A stretch of DNA of 64,000 nt from assembly GCF_019279795.1 (NCBI RefSeq), contig NC_056730.1:614517890-614581889 (forward strand), read 5' to 3'. This stretch comes from Protopterus annectens. Taxonomy: Eukaryota; Chordata; Ceratodontiformes; Protopteridae. Positions 1 through 11,936 of this stretch are shown here, piece after piece; the stretch's first letter is position 1; each line of letters starts with the position of its first letter. The translations under genes and the position numbers were made by a program. The notes under the pieces are model-generated. The model was not told where the DNA came from and ran no database searches. It saw nothing but the letters and a program-made list of their open reading frames with translations.

Positions 1-294
1 ACAAGGACATTGTTAGGTCACGTGCATACAATGTTAACCCCTCAAACTGTCATCTGTATTTATGAATGATTAATGAGTATGTCTGAGAAACACTTCTTCT
101 GTCGCAAATGTGGAAAATCACCTCTGTGGAAGAAAATGTTTTGCCCCTTATGCATAAGTTTGAATCCCACAGAGTAAAAATCAATTTTAGCAGTATGTAA
201 AGCCAAACAAACATGTGTCAGGTTAGGACATTCATGCTCCCAGTTCATGTCAGCAAAGTTAAATCACGTAACACTTACAGCAGCAGCCATCCCT
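1..294. other. No gene seen
   Basis: AT-rich sequence without a recognisable exon, repeat end or RNA gene. Short open frames here show no family motif. Confidence 0.5.
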
Positions 295-420
295 CAAATT
301 ATTTTATTTATTTTATTTATTTTACATTTGTTAACCGGGCTAGTCTGGCTGGATACATGTCCATTTTCAGCAGAGGCCCGAGGAGAAAAGCTCCACTATC
401 AGACTAATACACTATAATAT
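295..420 (-). mobile_element. L2-like LINE 3' tail, severely 5'-truncated
   Basis: Read on the minus strand this is the 3' terminus shared by the L2-like copies at 7.77, 15.92 and 17.29 kb: a GTGGAGCTTTTCTCC block, then a short conserved stretch, then (TAAA)n. No coding sequence of the element is present. A degenerate second copy of the GGAGAAAAGCT block lies at about 548-585, so the tail may be partly duplicated. The family assignment rests on the tail shared with the copy that encodes RT at 8-10 kb. Confidence 0.7.
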
Positions 421-1483
421 ATGAAGTCATTAATAATACTATCTATACAAATAAAACTAAAAACTAATATAGTATAACACGGCAAAATACAAATGCAAAT
501 ACATTTTTCATGTACAAATCTGACTAGATGACAATCAAAATTCAGTCAGGGGCTGAGGAGAAAAGCTTCAGTATCAAAAACAATTTAAAGTTAAAACAAT
601 ATCCATAGTAGCTAGTCATGACAACAAATAGGTCTTGGCTGAAAGCATAAAAGAGGTTAATATATAGTGTTAAACAGGCAGGTTAGTAGTGTAAAAGATA
701 TTAAAAGGTTAGAGATAGGTAAAAGGCAGAAATGATGTAAAGAGAAAGGAAATAATAAAGTACAGTTACTGTTAGGTATAGGAATTCTGGACTTAGTGAG
801 GCTAAGGAACAGGCAGTAGGTAAAGGAGAGGGGGAAAAACAAAGATAGTGAGAAATATAAAAGGTAGCAGGATTATAGGAGGTCAGCTAAAAGACGCAAG
901 AGACAGAAAAAACAGATGTCAAGTGTCAGATTAACCTTCCAATTTAAAAAAAAAAAATGCTTTCCTCCCTGCTTGGCACTGTTGCTCTCGGCTTAACATC
1001 ATCTAAATGTGGTTGGCATTGTTGCTCAGGTTTGTGCACTACCAGTAAAAGCAAAAACATGAACTGACAGGAAATCATTATTTGCTATTGTTCTACTTTT
1101 GGGATCAGACGTGTCTGGCATTAGAGGAGAAGGTGCCAACTTTAGGGCACAGAGGTGGGGTATTCAGTAATCAAGAATAAGTACTGGACTCCTGGTAAAG
1201 CACCACAGCCAAACACTTCTGTAGGAGGACTATTCTGGCTACCAGTACAAGTCTGGGGCTTAGAATAGTTTGGCCAAGTTTGTAAGCAGTGTGACTGGCA
1301 TCCCACACTGGAGATGAGTGTAGGCACCACTTTAATAACCTAAATAGGAGAAAAAGGGAAACACTCAACCAGTGGCTGGATGAGTTTCAAACTAGTGACT
1401 TCCCACAATTGTATAAGTATGCTAATAAAGATAATTTGTAATACATAGAAAGCTAAATATAGGCAAGACTGGTATGCATAATG
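421..1483. other. AT-rich stretch, no gene seen
   Basis: No splice-supported exon or protein motif. The part up to about 900 may be LINE 3' UTR belonging to the tail at 295-420, but it is too diverged to assert. Confidence 0.4.
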
Positions 1484-1509
1484 CTTTTCTTTTCTTTTCT
1501 TTTCTTTTC
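1484..1509 (+). repeat. (TTTTC)n microsatellite acting as polypyrimidine tract
   Basis: About five TTTTC units run straight into a CAG acceptor at 1511-1513, so the microsatellite forms the pyrimidine tract of the next exon. Confidence 0.8.
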
Positions 1510-1513
1510 ACAG

Positions 1514-1582
1514 CTAATCCTGAAATTGAGTTGAACAGGCAGGCTCATGCTGATCATCTGGAGAGACTGAAAGAGGCAAGTG
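1514..1582 (+). pseudogene. Internal 69-bp exon of a Myb/SANT-like transposon gene (copy H1)
   Basis: A 69-bp segment is bounded by a pyrimidine-rich CAG acceptor and a GTATGT donor. Read in phase 2/1 it encodes 22 codons with N..A.H..L.RL spacing. That matches without gaps the 69-bp exon at 42,360-42,428, which lies just downstream of a Myb/SANT-like domain. The exon probably encodes a helix linking the DNA-binding domain to the C-terminal region. No upstream Myb exon is visible in the window, and the next exon (from 2158) has an early stop in this phase, so the copy is a remnant. The family assignment is inferred from the 42 kb copy. Confidence 0.6.
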
Positions 1583-2157
1583 GTATGTGTATAGCACAAG
1601 AAAAGTGTTATTGTAGCTTTAAAAGTTAAAGACAGATTTTTTGATTAATATACAGTAGTATCAAAGTAAGCAAGCTTATACTAACTGGAAAAGCAAGCAG
1701 GGATGCATAAGTCTGTAGCACAAACCAATTTTAGGTGTCAGGTGTAAGACTGTAGTCAAAGGCTGTGGGTTCAAATACCACAAGTAACACCTATACAGTA
1801 CTGCAATTCTTTAATATTGCAGAAATTAAAATCTGTACAAGTGGCATAGATGCCCTGGTGTTAACTGTAACCTGTATAATTAGACCATGCATATGGACAA
1901 TATATGCACATTGGAAGGATTACTTTGAGCAATCTATAAGTATAGCTTATAGTTGTTAGTATGTATACTTCAATGTAATACTTCAAATAAAATAGCTATA
2001 TAATTGTGATAATTCATTGTATGTCACATATGATGCTACTAATTTTATCTTTTTTTCCTCACCTCAACCCTTATCTCTCTTTTTTTCATTTTCTATTATG
2101 TGTCAAAAAAATGTCTCCATGTCATCTATCTGTAACAAATCACTAAATGTTTCACAG

Positions 2158-2785
2158 CATAGAGAGGTAGGCCAACCATAGTAAGCCTGCCTCTGCTCAA
2201 CCAACTCAAGCTCCAATGCCCACCACATCTGGAACCCAACCTGGCAGTATTGCTTCTGCTGCCCCTGCACTACCTGTACCCTCAAGTAGCACTACTCTGG
2301 CAGCTGATGCTGTAGTACTTTCCAGGAGTATTGGCAGAGGTGGGGATTATGCCCGGGATGGTGCATATAGTCGTTCAGAGCACCATAGGTGTATGTCTAC
2401 GCTGGATGGAGAAGCTGGTCTCCCTCATGGTCTCTAGGAGGGGAAGACATCAAAGCACTTCAGCAGCCAATAGATTAAGGGGACAGTGATGATAGTCCTG
2501 CATGTAAGGACTAGATTCTCACTGTCCCCACGTTTGATGGGCATGAGCTTGCAATGTCCTTTTCCTCACTCCAGTTATGGCATCCCCCATCCTTTTTGTG
2601 TCCCTCACCACCCTGTGTCTTGTATTGTTTTACCTGTTTGCATTTGCTTCCACACTTACCCAACTTACCTGACCCAAAAATGTGAACATTCCTTACCCAG
2701 CATTCCTCTCTTAAGAAAAATGGGCACCTGTCACACACCAAAAAAATATCATCCCATACATAGCTCTCCATTTCGCACACATAGG
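2158..2785 (+). pseudogene. Terminal exon and 3' flank remnant of Myb/SANT-like gene (H1)
   Basis: A TTCACAG acceptor at 2151-2157 precedes a Pro/Ser/Thr/Ala-rich open stretch (2216-2437), like the low-complexity C-terminal exon at 44.56 kb. The downstream sequence resembles the 3' flank of that copy: the CATATATAGCTGTCCATTT block at about 45.15 kb recurs, diverged, at about 2757-2780. The frame expected from the 69-bp exon is broken at once. The CR1 3' end abuts at 2779, so the CR1 may have inserted in this flank. Confidence 0.45.
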
Positions 2786-2953
2786 TTCATAGGTTAATAT
2801 GTGTGTACTAGGCTAATGGTCTTGGAGCCTTTACAAGCCTAGGTCATAGGCTTACCCTGGCATCGTGTCACGTGACCTTAGTTCCCAGTGCCTCTGTTGA
2901 GTAGAGCCACTGGAGTCATCCCTGTGGTGAATATTCTATTTCCCATCCACTCA

Positions 2954-5660
2954 TCAAGATTTCTCTTGAAGAGGGGCAGTGAGGTGCTCTGTGTGACATG
3001 TATGGGAAGTCAATTCCATAGCATGGGCAGTCTCTGGGCTATGAACCTGTCCCTCCAGCATTGTTCTGTTGATTGTGGTAATGAGATTGAGGTCTCTGGA
3101 GCATGTGGTGTGCAGGGATTGGGATTTCTTAAGATATAGCATTTCTAATAGAGCTGGGTCAGACATGGCTTTGTAAGTCAAGCGGATATTGCCTCTAAGT
3201 AGGTGATATGAGACAGAGAATAGTTGGAGTTTTTTGAGTCTGTCCATATAGGACAAGTGTTTAAGGCCTAGCATCCTGTTTGTGAGGTACTTTTGCAGCC
3301 TCTCCAGTTGGTGCAGGTGTCTAGTGAGGTACATGCCAAATGGGGCATTGTACTCAATGATTGGCCTAATGAGGGAAGCATAGATGGAGACAATGACCTC
3401 TTTCTTCCTGGATGCAAAACCCTTAGTAATGGGATGTGCCACATAGAAAGACTTTCTGACCACAATGGGAATGGTGATGGTCAAAAGAGAGGTTGCTATC
3501 AACCTGTGTTCCCAGATCTCTTATAACACCTTCTCTGTTCAGTGGACTACAATCAGTGTGGTAATTCATGGGAACCAGGTTTTTCCCAAAGGGGATGATG
3601 GCACATTTTTTTTGGCATTGAGCTTAAGGCCATGGTTCTGATACAAATTGATGGTCTCAGTAAGGCCTTTCTGTAGGATGTCAACATCACTTGGGGAGTT
3701 AAGAATAGCTCCCAACTTGCAATCATTTGCAAACTTTGTCAGCCAGAGTCCCTTTGTATTCACCTGGACTTCAGAGAAGTAGATACCAAACAGGAGATGA
3801 CCCAGGGCCGAACCCTGTGGGACTCCACTTGTGACTGGTGGGCAGTCTTGGTTGGAGTCAGCTACTTTCATACTGTGGGTTCTATCTGTGAGCCAGTTTG
3901 CAACCCACTTAGTGATATAGGGGTTGATGCCTAGCTTAGTGAGTTTTTCTATGATTTCTGAAGGGGAATGGTATCAAAGGCCTTGGCCAGATCAAGGTAG
4001 GCTGAATGAACCACCTTGCCTTCATCCACAGCTGTGGTGACTGACTCAAAGAAGTCGACCACACTGAGCAGGCATGATCTAACCTTCAAAAAACCAAACT
4101 GTATTGGATCCAGAGTTTGGAGATTCCCTGTACCCTTGTTTATTAGGTCCATGATGATGCATTCCATAGCTTTGCATATCAGACTCGTCAGGCTAATGGG
4201 GCGATAGTTCCCAAGGTCTGTAGTCACTCCTCCTTTGTGGAGAGGGATGACTGTAACAGTGCACCATTCGGTAGGGGCAAAGCCTGAGGTGAGGCTGTGA
4301 ATGAACAGGGCACACAAGTAAGATGCCAGTTCACTCTGTAGTTCATGTAGAACCCAGCCAGGGATATTGTCAGGTCCCATAGAGCTGTATTCTTGGCCTT
4401 GGCCAGTGCTGTTTTAACATGTGCAGCAGTAATGGGGGGGGGGGTAAAGTTGCCACTGAATCTGTCGGCCAGTATATTGGCAATATCTGTTGGCTCGGTA
4501 TAGGAGGTATCATTGTGGAGTAGCTCAGAGCAAATCTGGGTATTGCCATGGAGATTCTTTACATAACTATAGAAGGCCTTGTGGCTGTCTTTAATATCTG
4601 CTGCAATTCTGTTTTCATAGCTAGCTTTAGAGGATGCGATGAGGGATCTCAACTTTTTGTTGAGGCTGAAAAGGGAGTTCTTCCAGTCTTGGGACTTCAC
4701 CTTATTCCGCATCAGTTTCCTCCTTCTGCTGTAGAGTTTGTTTATGGCAGGGGAACACCAGATTGGCTTCCTTTTTTTTTGGAGGAGAGCATCTTGGTTC
4801 TATTGGGTATAGCGAGATCCATGTATTTGTGTATGTGTTCGTACAGTGCATTGGTGTATGATCTGGCAGTCATGCAACTATTCTCCATTTGCATGGGTGC
4901 CATGAAGCTAGCCACCTTTGTTTTTATGAGCCCAAAGTTAGCTTTGTAGAAGTTTTTCATGGTGGTTACCTTTGTGTGTGTGTGTGTGGGGGGGGGGGGG
5001 GGTTCCAAGGTGATTAGTTTGTGATCGGATCTAACCAGGGAGGAGTTGATTATTACTGGTGTAGAGCAATGGTCGCCCATGTTAGTAATGACCAGGTCAA
5101 GGATGTTGCTACCTCTAGTGGGGGTAAAAACAAACTGGTCCAGGGCATTGGAATTAATGAATTCCAGGAAACATTGGGCAAGTGTATTGGTACATGAGTA
5201 GTTTTCCCTGTTAATGGAGGGGTAGTTGAAGTCATCCAGTATGAGAGTGTTAGGTTGGACCCTAATATTCTCTAGAGTGCTTAGGAACATGGAGTGTGAG
5301 TGTTGGGACATGGTTGGGGACCTATAGCAGGTTACGACCTGAATCAATGTCTTACCCAATGTTAGCTGCACCTGAAGTATCTCTGATGTGTTATGTTGGG
5401 CTACTAGTCTGGAGATGTGTGCATCCTTTATGAATATGGAAACACCACCACCTTTGGAGCTTCAGTCCCAGTTCTGGGGCTGAAAGGTGTGGAATAAGTT
5501 ATAGCCTGGTAGTGCAGGGGTGCTTTCTGCTGCCTTGAACCAGGTCTCTGTTACAGCACAAATGTCGATGTTCTCCATTTTAAGGAGTGCTTCATGCAAG
5601 TGCATTTTGTGATTTTGACTTCTAGCGTTGAGCAGCATGACCCTCAGATTGCATTTGTTT
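2954..5660 (-). pseudogene. CR1 ORF2 (APE endonuclease + reverse transcriptase), broken
   Basis: Encodes the protein that nicks the target DNA and primes cDNA synthesis. In protein order: endonuclease start with NARS and TETWFK motifs (about 5.5-5.65 kb), a GDFNYP-like motif mutated to DDFNYP, SDHKLITL (about 5.0 kb), then RT with LHKGG, NYRPISLTS, KAFDT, SGVPQGS, and a C-terminal region down to 2.95 kb. The RT catalytic F-A-D-D reads F-A-N-D (3721-3733), so the first Asp is lost. At least four frameshifts split the frame (near 5.4, 4.7, 3.9 and 3.5 kb). A G-run at about 4988-5002 and a (GT)n run at about 4972-4987 lie inside the coding region. Confidence 0.85.
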
Positions 5661-5689
5661 GTAGCTATTATGGTGCTAATTTGGTCTTT

Positions 5690-6658
5690 GGAACACCACC
5701 TAAACAAGGCACTATAGGGGTGGCAAGAGCCTTGGCCAGTATACAGAAGCCCAGGGGTGACAGGTGCAGGCAATCTCTGGCAAAGCATCGAGGTCTGTCA
5801 ATCATGTCATTCCAGGCAGACAGATACTGGATCCCCTTAGACTGACACCAGAAACTTAGCCAATTGTTGAAATCAATAATTTTCTGCTTGTACTATGGTA
5901 TCATACTGGGTGATGGTAGGGTGCTCCTCAGGGCTAGGGTCATACCCACCTGGTCTACATAATCTGAGAGCTCCTCCATGTCTCTTTTCATGTAGTTCAG
6001 AGAGGTATATCTCAGGTCATTCACACCCACATGTACAATGATAGAGTCATATTTGTACCTGTTGTCGAGGGACCTGAGTGTGTGTGTGTTATGTGGTGGA
6101 TCCTGGCACCTGACAGGCAGCTAATGGGTACTTTATCCTTATTCAACATAGTGAGTGGAACATCAGTGTGCCTCACTATCTAGTCACCTATGACTAGTGT
6201 GTTGGGCATGCTGCTTTGCCTTAGGGGCTTTGATTGAGTGGCACACTGTTTAGCAGAGTTATGTGATGTCTTGGGATTAGTTTGTTGTGGTGGTGGAGTG
6301 TATTTCTGCCTTGGAAGTCTCTGCTGTTTGGGTAGATTTTTACTGAGAGCCTCCATGAAGGTGGGTGTGTGGTTTGTGTTTTTATGTGAAGGCAGTGCTG
6401 GTGTGTGTTCTGGAGGGTATGTGTTCCATGTTGTGTGGTGCAAGTGTTGACCTTCTCCTCTTGACCAGCTATTCCGGTCTTGGCTGTTCAGTGAGTGGCT
6501 TCCAATTTGGATATATAAGTGAATCTCTCTCAAGTCTGAGTGTTGGAAGGAAAGAGTTGAGTGTTGTTGGTATACATGAGGCAGTTGCTACATTGCCTCA
6601 GGATGCCCAAGTTCACCAGGTTAATAGGAGAAAACACAGGGAACTGACCTTTAGACAT
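5690..6658 (-). pseudogene. CR1 ORF1 (zinc finger + SGNH esterase), broken
   Basis: The start ATG is at 6658-6656, in the same position as the degenerate GTG of the 28 kb copy. The N-terminus keeps a Cys-x2-Cys pair inside LRQCSNC. A Pro/Gln/Lys-rich linker follows (6.2-6.5 kb), then the esterase: N-TLVIGD near 6180, a VHVGVND block near 6030, and a RDCLH block near 5785 that retains the Asp and His of the SGNH catalytic site. CR1 ORF1 proteins are thought to bind RNA and possibly act on lipid esters. Frameshifts separate the linker from the esterase. Confidence 0.7.
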
Positions 6659-6905
6659 ACCTGATGCCTGGGGGGGGGTGGGGGTGGACATTAATAAGTA
6701 CTGGAGCTGATTCCTTGTAGAACATTTAGTGCTGGTAGCACTTTTGTGTGCTACAATAATTGCTACAAGAAGTCGGGTTAAGTGCTAGACTAATAAGTTA
6801 GTAAAAGTGCAGGAGAGGAGAGAACCAGCAGATCTAAGGGAAAAATTGAAGGGCAGACTTTGGCTGTGCTCAGGAAGGCAGGAAACAAGTGCAAACATGG
6901 ACTTT

Positions 6906-7765
6906 TAAACCAGAAAGTTGAAAGATATGGAAAAACTGCTCAAACGACCAATAAATTACAATTTCTGGCCAGAAACCACTCCTCTTGTAACACACTTGAT
7001 TTGGTCCAATGACTGCATTGTTGTAACCACCCTTTGTGGAGGTGACAGTCCAAATTCAGCAACTATTATGTACATATTTTCATTTTACACTGTTGAAGAA
7101 ATGGATAGCTGTGTTTTTCCCACCTCCCTCATGCACATTCCTATATTGTTTTCCCTTTGTTCTTTTCCCCCTGCTTGCCATCCATTTCACCACTTTCCTA
7201 TCTACCCCATTTTAATTCATATAGTCTGGTCAAAAAATAGAATCACACACAACACACATAAGTGCCAAAAAAATGGAGCCCTTCACTTTTTGGACTCTAT
7301 GTTTGCATGGAGTTTGGCATCACACACCAATGTTAAGAGACGGCAAGCAGTTCTTTCTTGGTGTGAATATGTCTGCGCAATTCCACTTAAACACACTGCA
7401 GTACATGAACACACACTAGCACATGGTGAAGGCAGTAGAAAGTATGATTTCATTGCATCATTACTACTTATTTAAAAGTATTATATACACCTGTATTCAA
7501 ACCCTATATCATCTGGGCTCAAAAAGAAATGTTTCAGTGCATTTCCACCTGCTGCCACACCATCAGCTAAGCAGCAGGTGTGTTTCATACATTCAGTGCT
7601 AACTCTCATAATTTTAGCAATAAGCCTCTTGTTTGCACACTGCTTAACTAAGCAAAAACAGGGAAAGCAGTAGAAATGTGTATCTCACATGCAAAAATGC
7701 TTTGACAACCATCGCACAAACCTGCTGCTCGCCACTGCCCTATGCAAAGTAAATAATAGCATATA
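6906..7765. other. No convincing gene; possible decayed transposon flank
   Basis: A 185-codon open frame (6918-7475) has no recognisable motif. Bases 7110-7220 resemble the CACCACTTT-rich 3' flank of the Myb/SANT element near 45.4 kb. Bases 7560-7680 have GCTTA/TAAGC-rich text like the hairpin modules at 41.1 and 45.5 kb. Both similarities are weak. Confidence 0.3.
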
Positions 7766-10312
7766 TTATTTATTTATTTATTTACATTTGTTGACTGGGA
7801 GTGTCCGACTGGACGTAGGTCCATTTTCAGCGGAGGCCCGGGGAGAAAAGCTCCACAGTTAAAATAAACAGACAGTAGTTACATTGGATTACATAGCTAT
7901 TAACAACTTGATTAACATAGCAATTAATTACAAACATATTTACAGATGAAGAACATAGTACAACTAGAATCTTTATCTGCGAAGTACATAACAGACATTA
8001 ACTAATGTTGCAATAAGAAGTTCCTGCTGTATAATAAGTACTAGGCTTATGAGCATCTGAGCTTGCTATAATCAAGGTAGTTAGTGGGGTGGAAAGAAAG
8101 GTAGTGGTTGGATGGGGTGGGTGATATTAGAGTGGGAGTAGCAAGAGCATAGCCAGCATGTTTTTAGGTGCGCTTTTAGTAAAGTTTTGAAGTGGGTGCA
8201 TGATGGCATGGAGGTAATTGTGAGTGGGAGGGAGTTCCATAATTTGGCTATGGCGCAAGAGAATAGTGCTTCACCAGCAGAGTTATTGACTTTAGTGATC
8301 TGCAAGTGATTTTTGTTGCTGGATCTTAGTGGTCTGATGGTGCGATAGGGTTGGAGTAGATTCTGGAGGGATGGGACATTTAGTGTATGGTTTACTAGTT
8401 TGTGGGTGAGTGAGAGTTGATACCATTGAAGGAGGTAAGGGAGTTCAAGCCAGCCCAGTTCAGCAAGTGAGAGACAGTGGTGACTACAGTAGGATGCCCC
8501 TGTGGCGAATTTGGCGATTTTGTTGTAGCAGGTCTCTAGCTTGTTTAGAGCGCATTGCCTTAGGTTGGTATATATTGGAGAGGCATAAAGTAGGGTGGAG
8601 ATAAGGTGGGAATTTGCTATTAATATCTTTGCTGCTTTGGTGAGAAGTTGCTTATTTCTGTATAATGCTCCTATTTTTTTGTGGACTTTTTTATGGTCAT
8701 GGATATGTGAATGTCAAATTTTAGTTTATTGTCTGTTTCCACTCCTAGCAATTTGGTGTGTTTAGCTGGGTATATGGTAGTGTTGTCTTTTGCTGTGATG
8801 TTAAAGTGAGAATTGTTTTGAGTATGTTTGGTGGGTTGGAAGATGAGTAGTTTAGTTTTGTTTGGGTTGAGTATTAATTGCGCATTGGATAACCAAGTTT
8901 CAACAGAGGAAAAGGCTTCCTGTGTGACTTTTTGCAGTTTGGGTAGGGACTGGGCTGAGCAGATGATGGTTGAGTTATCTGCGTATTGTATGAGTGTGCC
9001 ATATTTGGTGGCAGAGGCTAGATTATTGGTGAAAACAGAGAAGAGGAGGGGTCCAAGGATGGATCCTTGGGGAACCCCTTTGGAGACAGGTAGTTGGGGA
9101 GATATGTCATTCTGCCATACAATGGATTGTTAGCGGTCAGACAGGTAACTCTGAAACCAGTTGGTGACTGATTGAGAGAAGGATAGGTTATTGAAGACAG
9201 TGATGAGTTGTTTGTGTGGGACCTTTTCAAATGCTTTAGATAGGTCTAGGAAAGTAGCAGAGGAGAGATAGCCATTGTTTTTATGCTGAAGGATAGTGTT
9301 AGTAAAGGAGAGTAAGGCAGTGGTGGTGCTATGGTTTGGTCGGAAAGGAGTTTGTTATTAAGGAGGTAGTCTGAGACCTGACAGTGTATGCATCTCTCTA
9401 GTATTTTGGAGAGTGGAGAGAGAATAGCTATGGGGCGGTAATTTGTTAGTTCTGTGGAGGGGCCGCCTTTGTGGAAGGGAATTATATGTGATACTTTACA
9501 CAGTGTGGGAACGTAACTTTCTGACAGAGATCGGTTAATCAAGATGGATACTGGGTAGGCCAGAGCATCAGCTGCGATTTGTAGGTATTCACTTGGGAGG
9601 TTGTCTGCTGCTAATTTGGTTGGCTTAAGTTTAGTTAAGAGTTTTTTTTTGTTGGAGGTAGGTACAGGAGAAAAAGAGAAGGCAGTAGGGAGATTACTAG
9701 CTGAAGGTGTGGGTTGGAGGGGGGTTGTGTTGTTTAGCTAGTGATAGTATGGTTTGTGTGAAGTGTGTGCTGAATGAGGTAGCAATATTTTCGGAGTGAG
9801 GGATGTTAGGAGGAGGGGTACTGACTTTACCTGGGTGGAGGATGGAGTTTATGGAGGACCAGAATTGTTTGGGGCTGTGTTGGGAGGAGTCTAGGGCAGA
9901 CTGGTAGTACTGGAATTTGTCCTGTTTTATTAGCTTTTTGACTCTATTGCATAGTTTTAGGAATTTCTGTCTAGTTGAGGGGGTTTTGGTTTTGCGCCAG
10001 TGCTCCCAGGCTTTATCCCTATTTTTCATTTCTGACTTAGTGGTTTTCTGTAGCCATGGGGAGGGTTCTGCTTTGGTTCTGGAAAGTCTTATGGGGGCAT
10101 GGTAATTAGGGATGCTCAGGAAGGTAGTATTAAAAAATTCAACTGCGTCATCAAGACTGAGGTACTTTAGAGGATGCCAGTTACATTCTTTGAGGGATGA
10201 GATGAATGTGAATGGGTTAAAGTTTAGTTTTTTACGTATTTGACGGTAGATGACAGGTTTAGCTTGGTATAGGCATTTTTTGAGTAGGAAAGTTGGGGAG
10301 TGATCACTCCCT
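7766..10312 (-). mobile_element. 5'-truncated L2-like LINE (copy A2)
   Basis: The 3' end is at left: (TTTA)n at 7766-7785, then the conserved tail GGAGAAAAGCTCCAC (7843-7857). The coding region continues rightward to about 10,312, where homology stops in the endonuclease at a SDHS-like motif. Truncation inside the endonuclease fits incomplete target-primed reverse transcription. Confidence 0.85.
8081..10310 (-). pseudogene. L2-like ORF2 (endonuclease C-term + reverse transcriptase), broken
   Basis: Recognisable blocks in protein order: a Lys-rich connector with W.SIN..LHPG (9.7-10.0 kb), RT with VSHIIPFHKGG and NYRPIAILSPL.K (9.25-9.54 kb), a GVSKGFPKDP-like remnant of the GVPQGSILGP block (about 9.06 kb), the catalytic box, and a C-terminal LF..AIAKLWNSLP block (8.08-8.3 kb). 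The RT box Y-A-D-D reads Y-A-D-N (8974-8985). Frame changes occur around 9.25 and 9.65 kb. The same arrangement is seen in the plus-strand copy at 21.7-24.9 kb. Confidence 0.8.
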
Positions 10313-10609
10313 TTTGTTTACTGTCTATTTAGTCTTCATGCCATGCAATTAAATGTGGAAGAATAAAAAAATGAAGGCCCAATCTATGAAAGTGTCACTT
10401 ATTTGCAATGCAGCAGTCTGTTACCTCCCATCCATGCACTGCAACCCTGGTCTCTCACTACTTGTTCACAAATATATCAATTACACTACATAAATTAATA
10501 AAAAAATGTTGTGTTATTTACCATCCACATGTTTAGAATGGCAATACACATTTAGATTTTCCAGTACTTTTAGTAATGTGGATACCTGCTTGCATACAGT
10601 TTGCAAGGC
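10313..10609. other. Intervening unique sequence
   Basis: No coding motif or repeat end. It lies between the truncated L2-like copy and the direct repeat that flanks the Penelope-like element. Confidence 0.4.
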
Positions 10610-10682
10610 TGTCTCTTAAAATATACCTGCACATTGAACACAACCACCAAATACTACACATTGCACACTCATCAGTCTGGTA
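10610..10682 (+). repeat. Left 73-bp direct repeat flanking Penelope-like element P1
   Basis: Starts TGTCTCTTAAA and ends TCAGTCTGGTA. A near-identical 74-bp copy lies at 12,078-12,151, with only a handful of mismatches. The element between them starts immediately after this copy and stops immediately before the other, so the pair behaves like an unusually long target-site duplication. Confidence 0.85.
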
Positions 10683-10692
10683 CAACACACTT

Positions 10693-11595
10693 TTACATGC
10701 ATCCAGTCATCACCCCCGCCACATCATCAACAACATTCCCAAATCCCAGTTTATATGTATGAAACGTATTTGTTCTTCTCAAAAATCCCACTCTGAATGT
10801 GAACAAGACCTTAGTGACAGATTGATCAGCAGAGGATATAATAGATTTCGGATCAATCATACCATCAATGAGGTCCAACATATGCCCCGATCACAACTTT
10901 TACAATACAAACATTCACAAGGGGTCACCAATACCTCTACAATTCAACCTATTAGATTTGTGACTACATTTGGTAGTAATTCATCATCATTTAGAGATAT
11001 TATAAATAACCATAGGGGAATTTTGCTTGCACATGAACATTTGAATGACATACTACCAGAAAAATGTGCCTTTTCGTACCGAAGGGGTCGAATCATAAAC
11101 TCCTACTTCACACACTATAAGAGATTTAATCCGCCTACACCTAGACAGACCACTTTATTTGGTGACCCTTTGATAGGCTGTTTTCCCTGTGGTCACTGCA
11201 GTGCATGCAGATATATGTCTAAGACGAAGGAATTCACTAGCTCCAACACATCTCGGTTATTTCAGATAAGAATTTTTGGGAACTGCAGTACCGATTGGGT
11301 GGTATATTTAGCCACCTGTATATGTTTTTCTTTTTATGTTGGTCAAACCTCCAGACCACTGAGACATAGAATAAGTGAACACCTTAGTGCGATCAGAATT
11401 CAGAAAATCACTAATGCTTTATATAAACATACAATGACTCATAAAACAGCACAATTTAAATTTACCATCATTGACACAATCCAAATGCAAAGAATATCTA
11501 AAGCAGGCTGGCATAATAGATTAAATAATATGGAATTCTCATGTATCACCAGGTTAGGTGCTTTATTCAAACCTGGATTATATGAAAACAATTAG
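10693..11595 (+). pseudogene. Penelope-like polyprotein, C-terminal fragment with GIY-YIG nuclease
   Basis: The GIY-YIG domain nicks DNA for integration of Penelope-like elements. Visible: NTLLHASSHHP at the 5' limit, NIPKSQF, FGDPLIGCFPCGHCSAC (linker with paired CxxC), then WVVYLA (11,297) and FYVGQTSRPL (11,331), the GIY and YIG halves, and RISEH. The open frame begins upstream at 10,576 in flanking DNA, so those first 40-odd codons are not element-encoded. It ends at TAG 11,593-11,595. There is no RT catalytic core, so the piece cannot move by itself. Confidence 0.85.
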
Positions 11596-11889
11596 TTTAT
11601 TATTGCTAGCTGCTGATTTTCTATTTTATGTCTTGTGAATTATTGGAACTCACTAGTTTTTTGTCATTGAATTTATGCTTTATGCTCTAAATTATATAAA
11701 CAAGATGGTCCTTATCTCTTCTTTCTTTTTTCTTTTTTATATACAAAATTATTTTTATAAAAATATTTTTATATATTTTCTCAACACCATTATTTGATGA
11801 ATATGCACTTAAAATATGGTATTTAGGTGCATACACCTTTAAGCTCTCAAGTATATAAGGAGTACCAGGATGTACCATTCAATCTTTTT

Positions 11890-11936
11890 GTTTGCACTGA
11901 TGAAGGCTTGACTTATAGCCGAAACTGGTTTGCAGT
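11890..11936 (+). ncRNA. Hammerhead-ribozyme-like motif of P1
   Basis: The core CTGATGA (11,897-11,903) is followed by GGCT, a short loop, AGCC and GAAAC (11,921-11,925). GGCT and AGCC pair as stem II. The position expected to hold the GUH cleavage triplet reads GCA, so the site looks degraded. Penelope-like elements are known to carry minimal hammerheads in their pseudo-LTRs. Catalysis is not claimed. Confidence 0.5.

Larger units (their letters stand above)
2779..6905 (-). mobile_element. Near full-length CR1-like LINE (copy B1)
   Basis: Minus-strand non-LTR retrotransposon. From its 5' side it has a leader (6660-6905), ORF1 (about 5.69-6.66 kb), ORF2 with endonuclease then RT (2.95-5.65 kb), and a 3' UTR ending in CCTATGAA-type octamers at 2779-2796. 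Its leader matches that of the 28 kb copy around the AGTCTGC..TTC motif, which places its 5' limit near 6.9 kb. An esterase-bearing ORF1 plus octamer tail is typical of the CR1 clade. Many frameshifts and stops show it is inactive. Confidence 0.85.

Noticed and set aside
4972-5002. (GT)n plus G-run as a regulatory or G-quadruplex site
   Set aside because: It lies inside the CR1 ORF2 where the 28 kb copy has a Pro-rich codon run; replication slippage in a dead element explains it.
6918-7475. 185-codon open frame on the plus strand
   Set aside because: No domain, no splice support, AT-rich composition, and part of it overlaps text resembling a transposon 3' flank.
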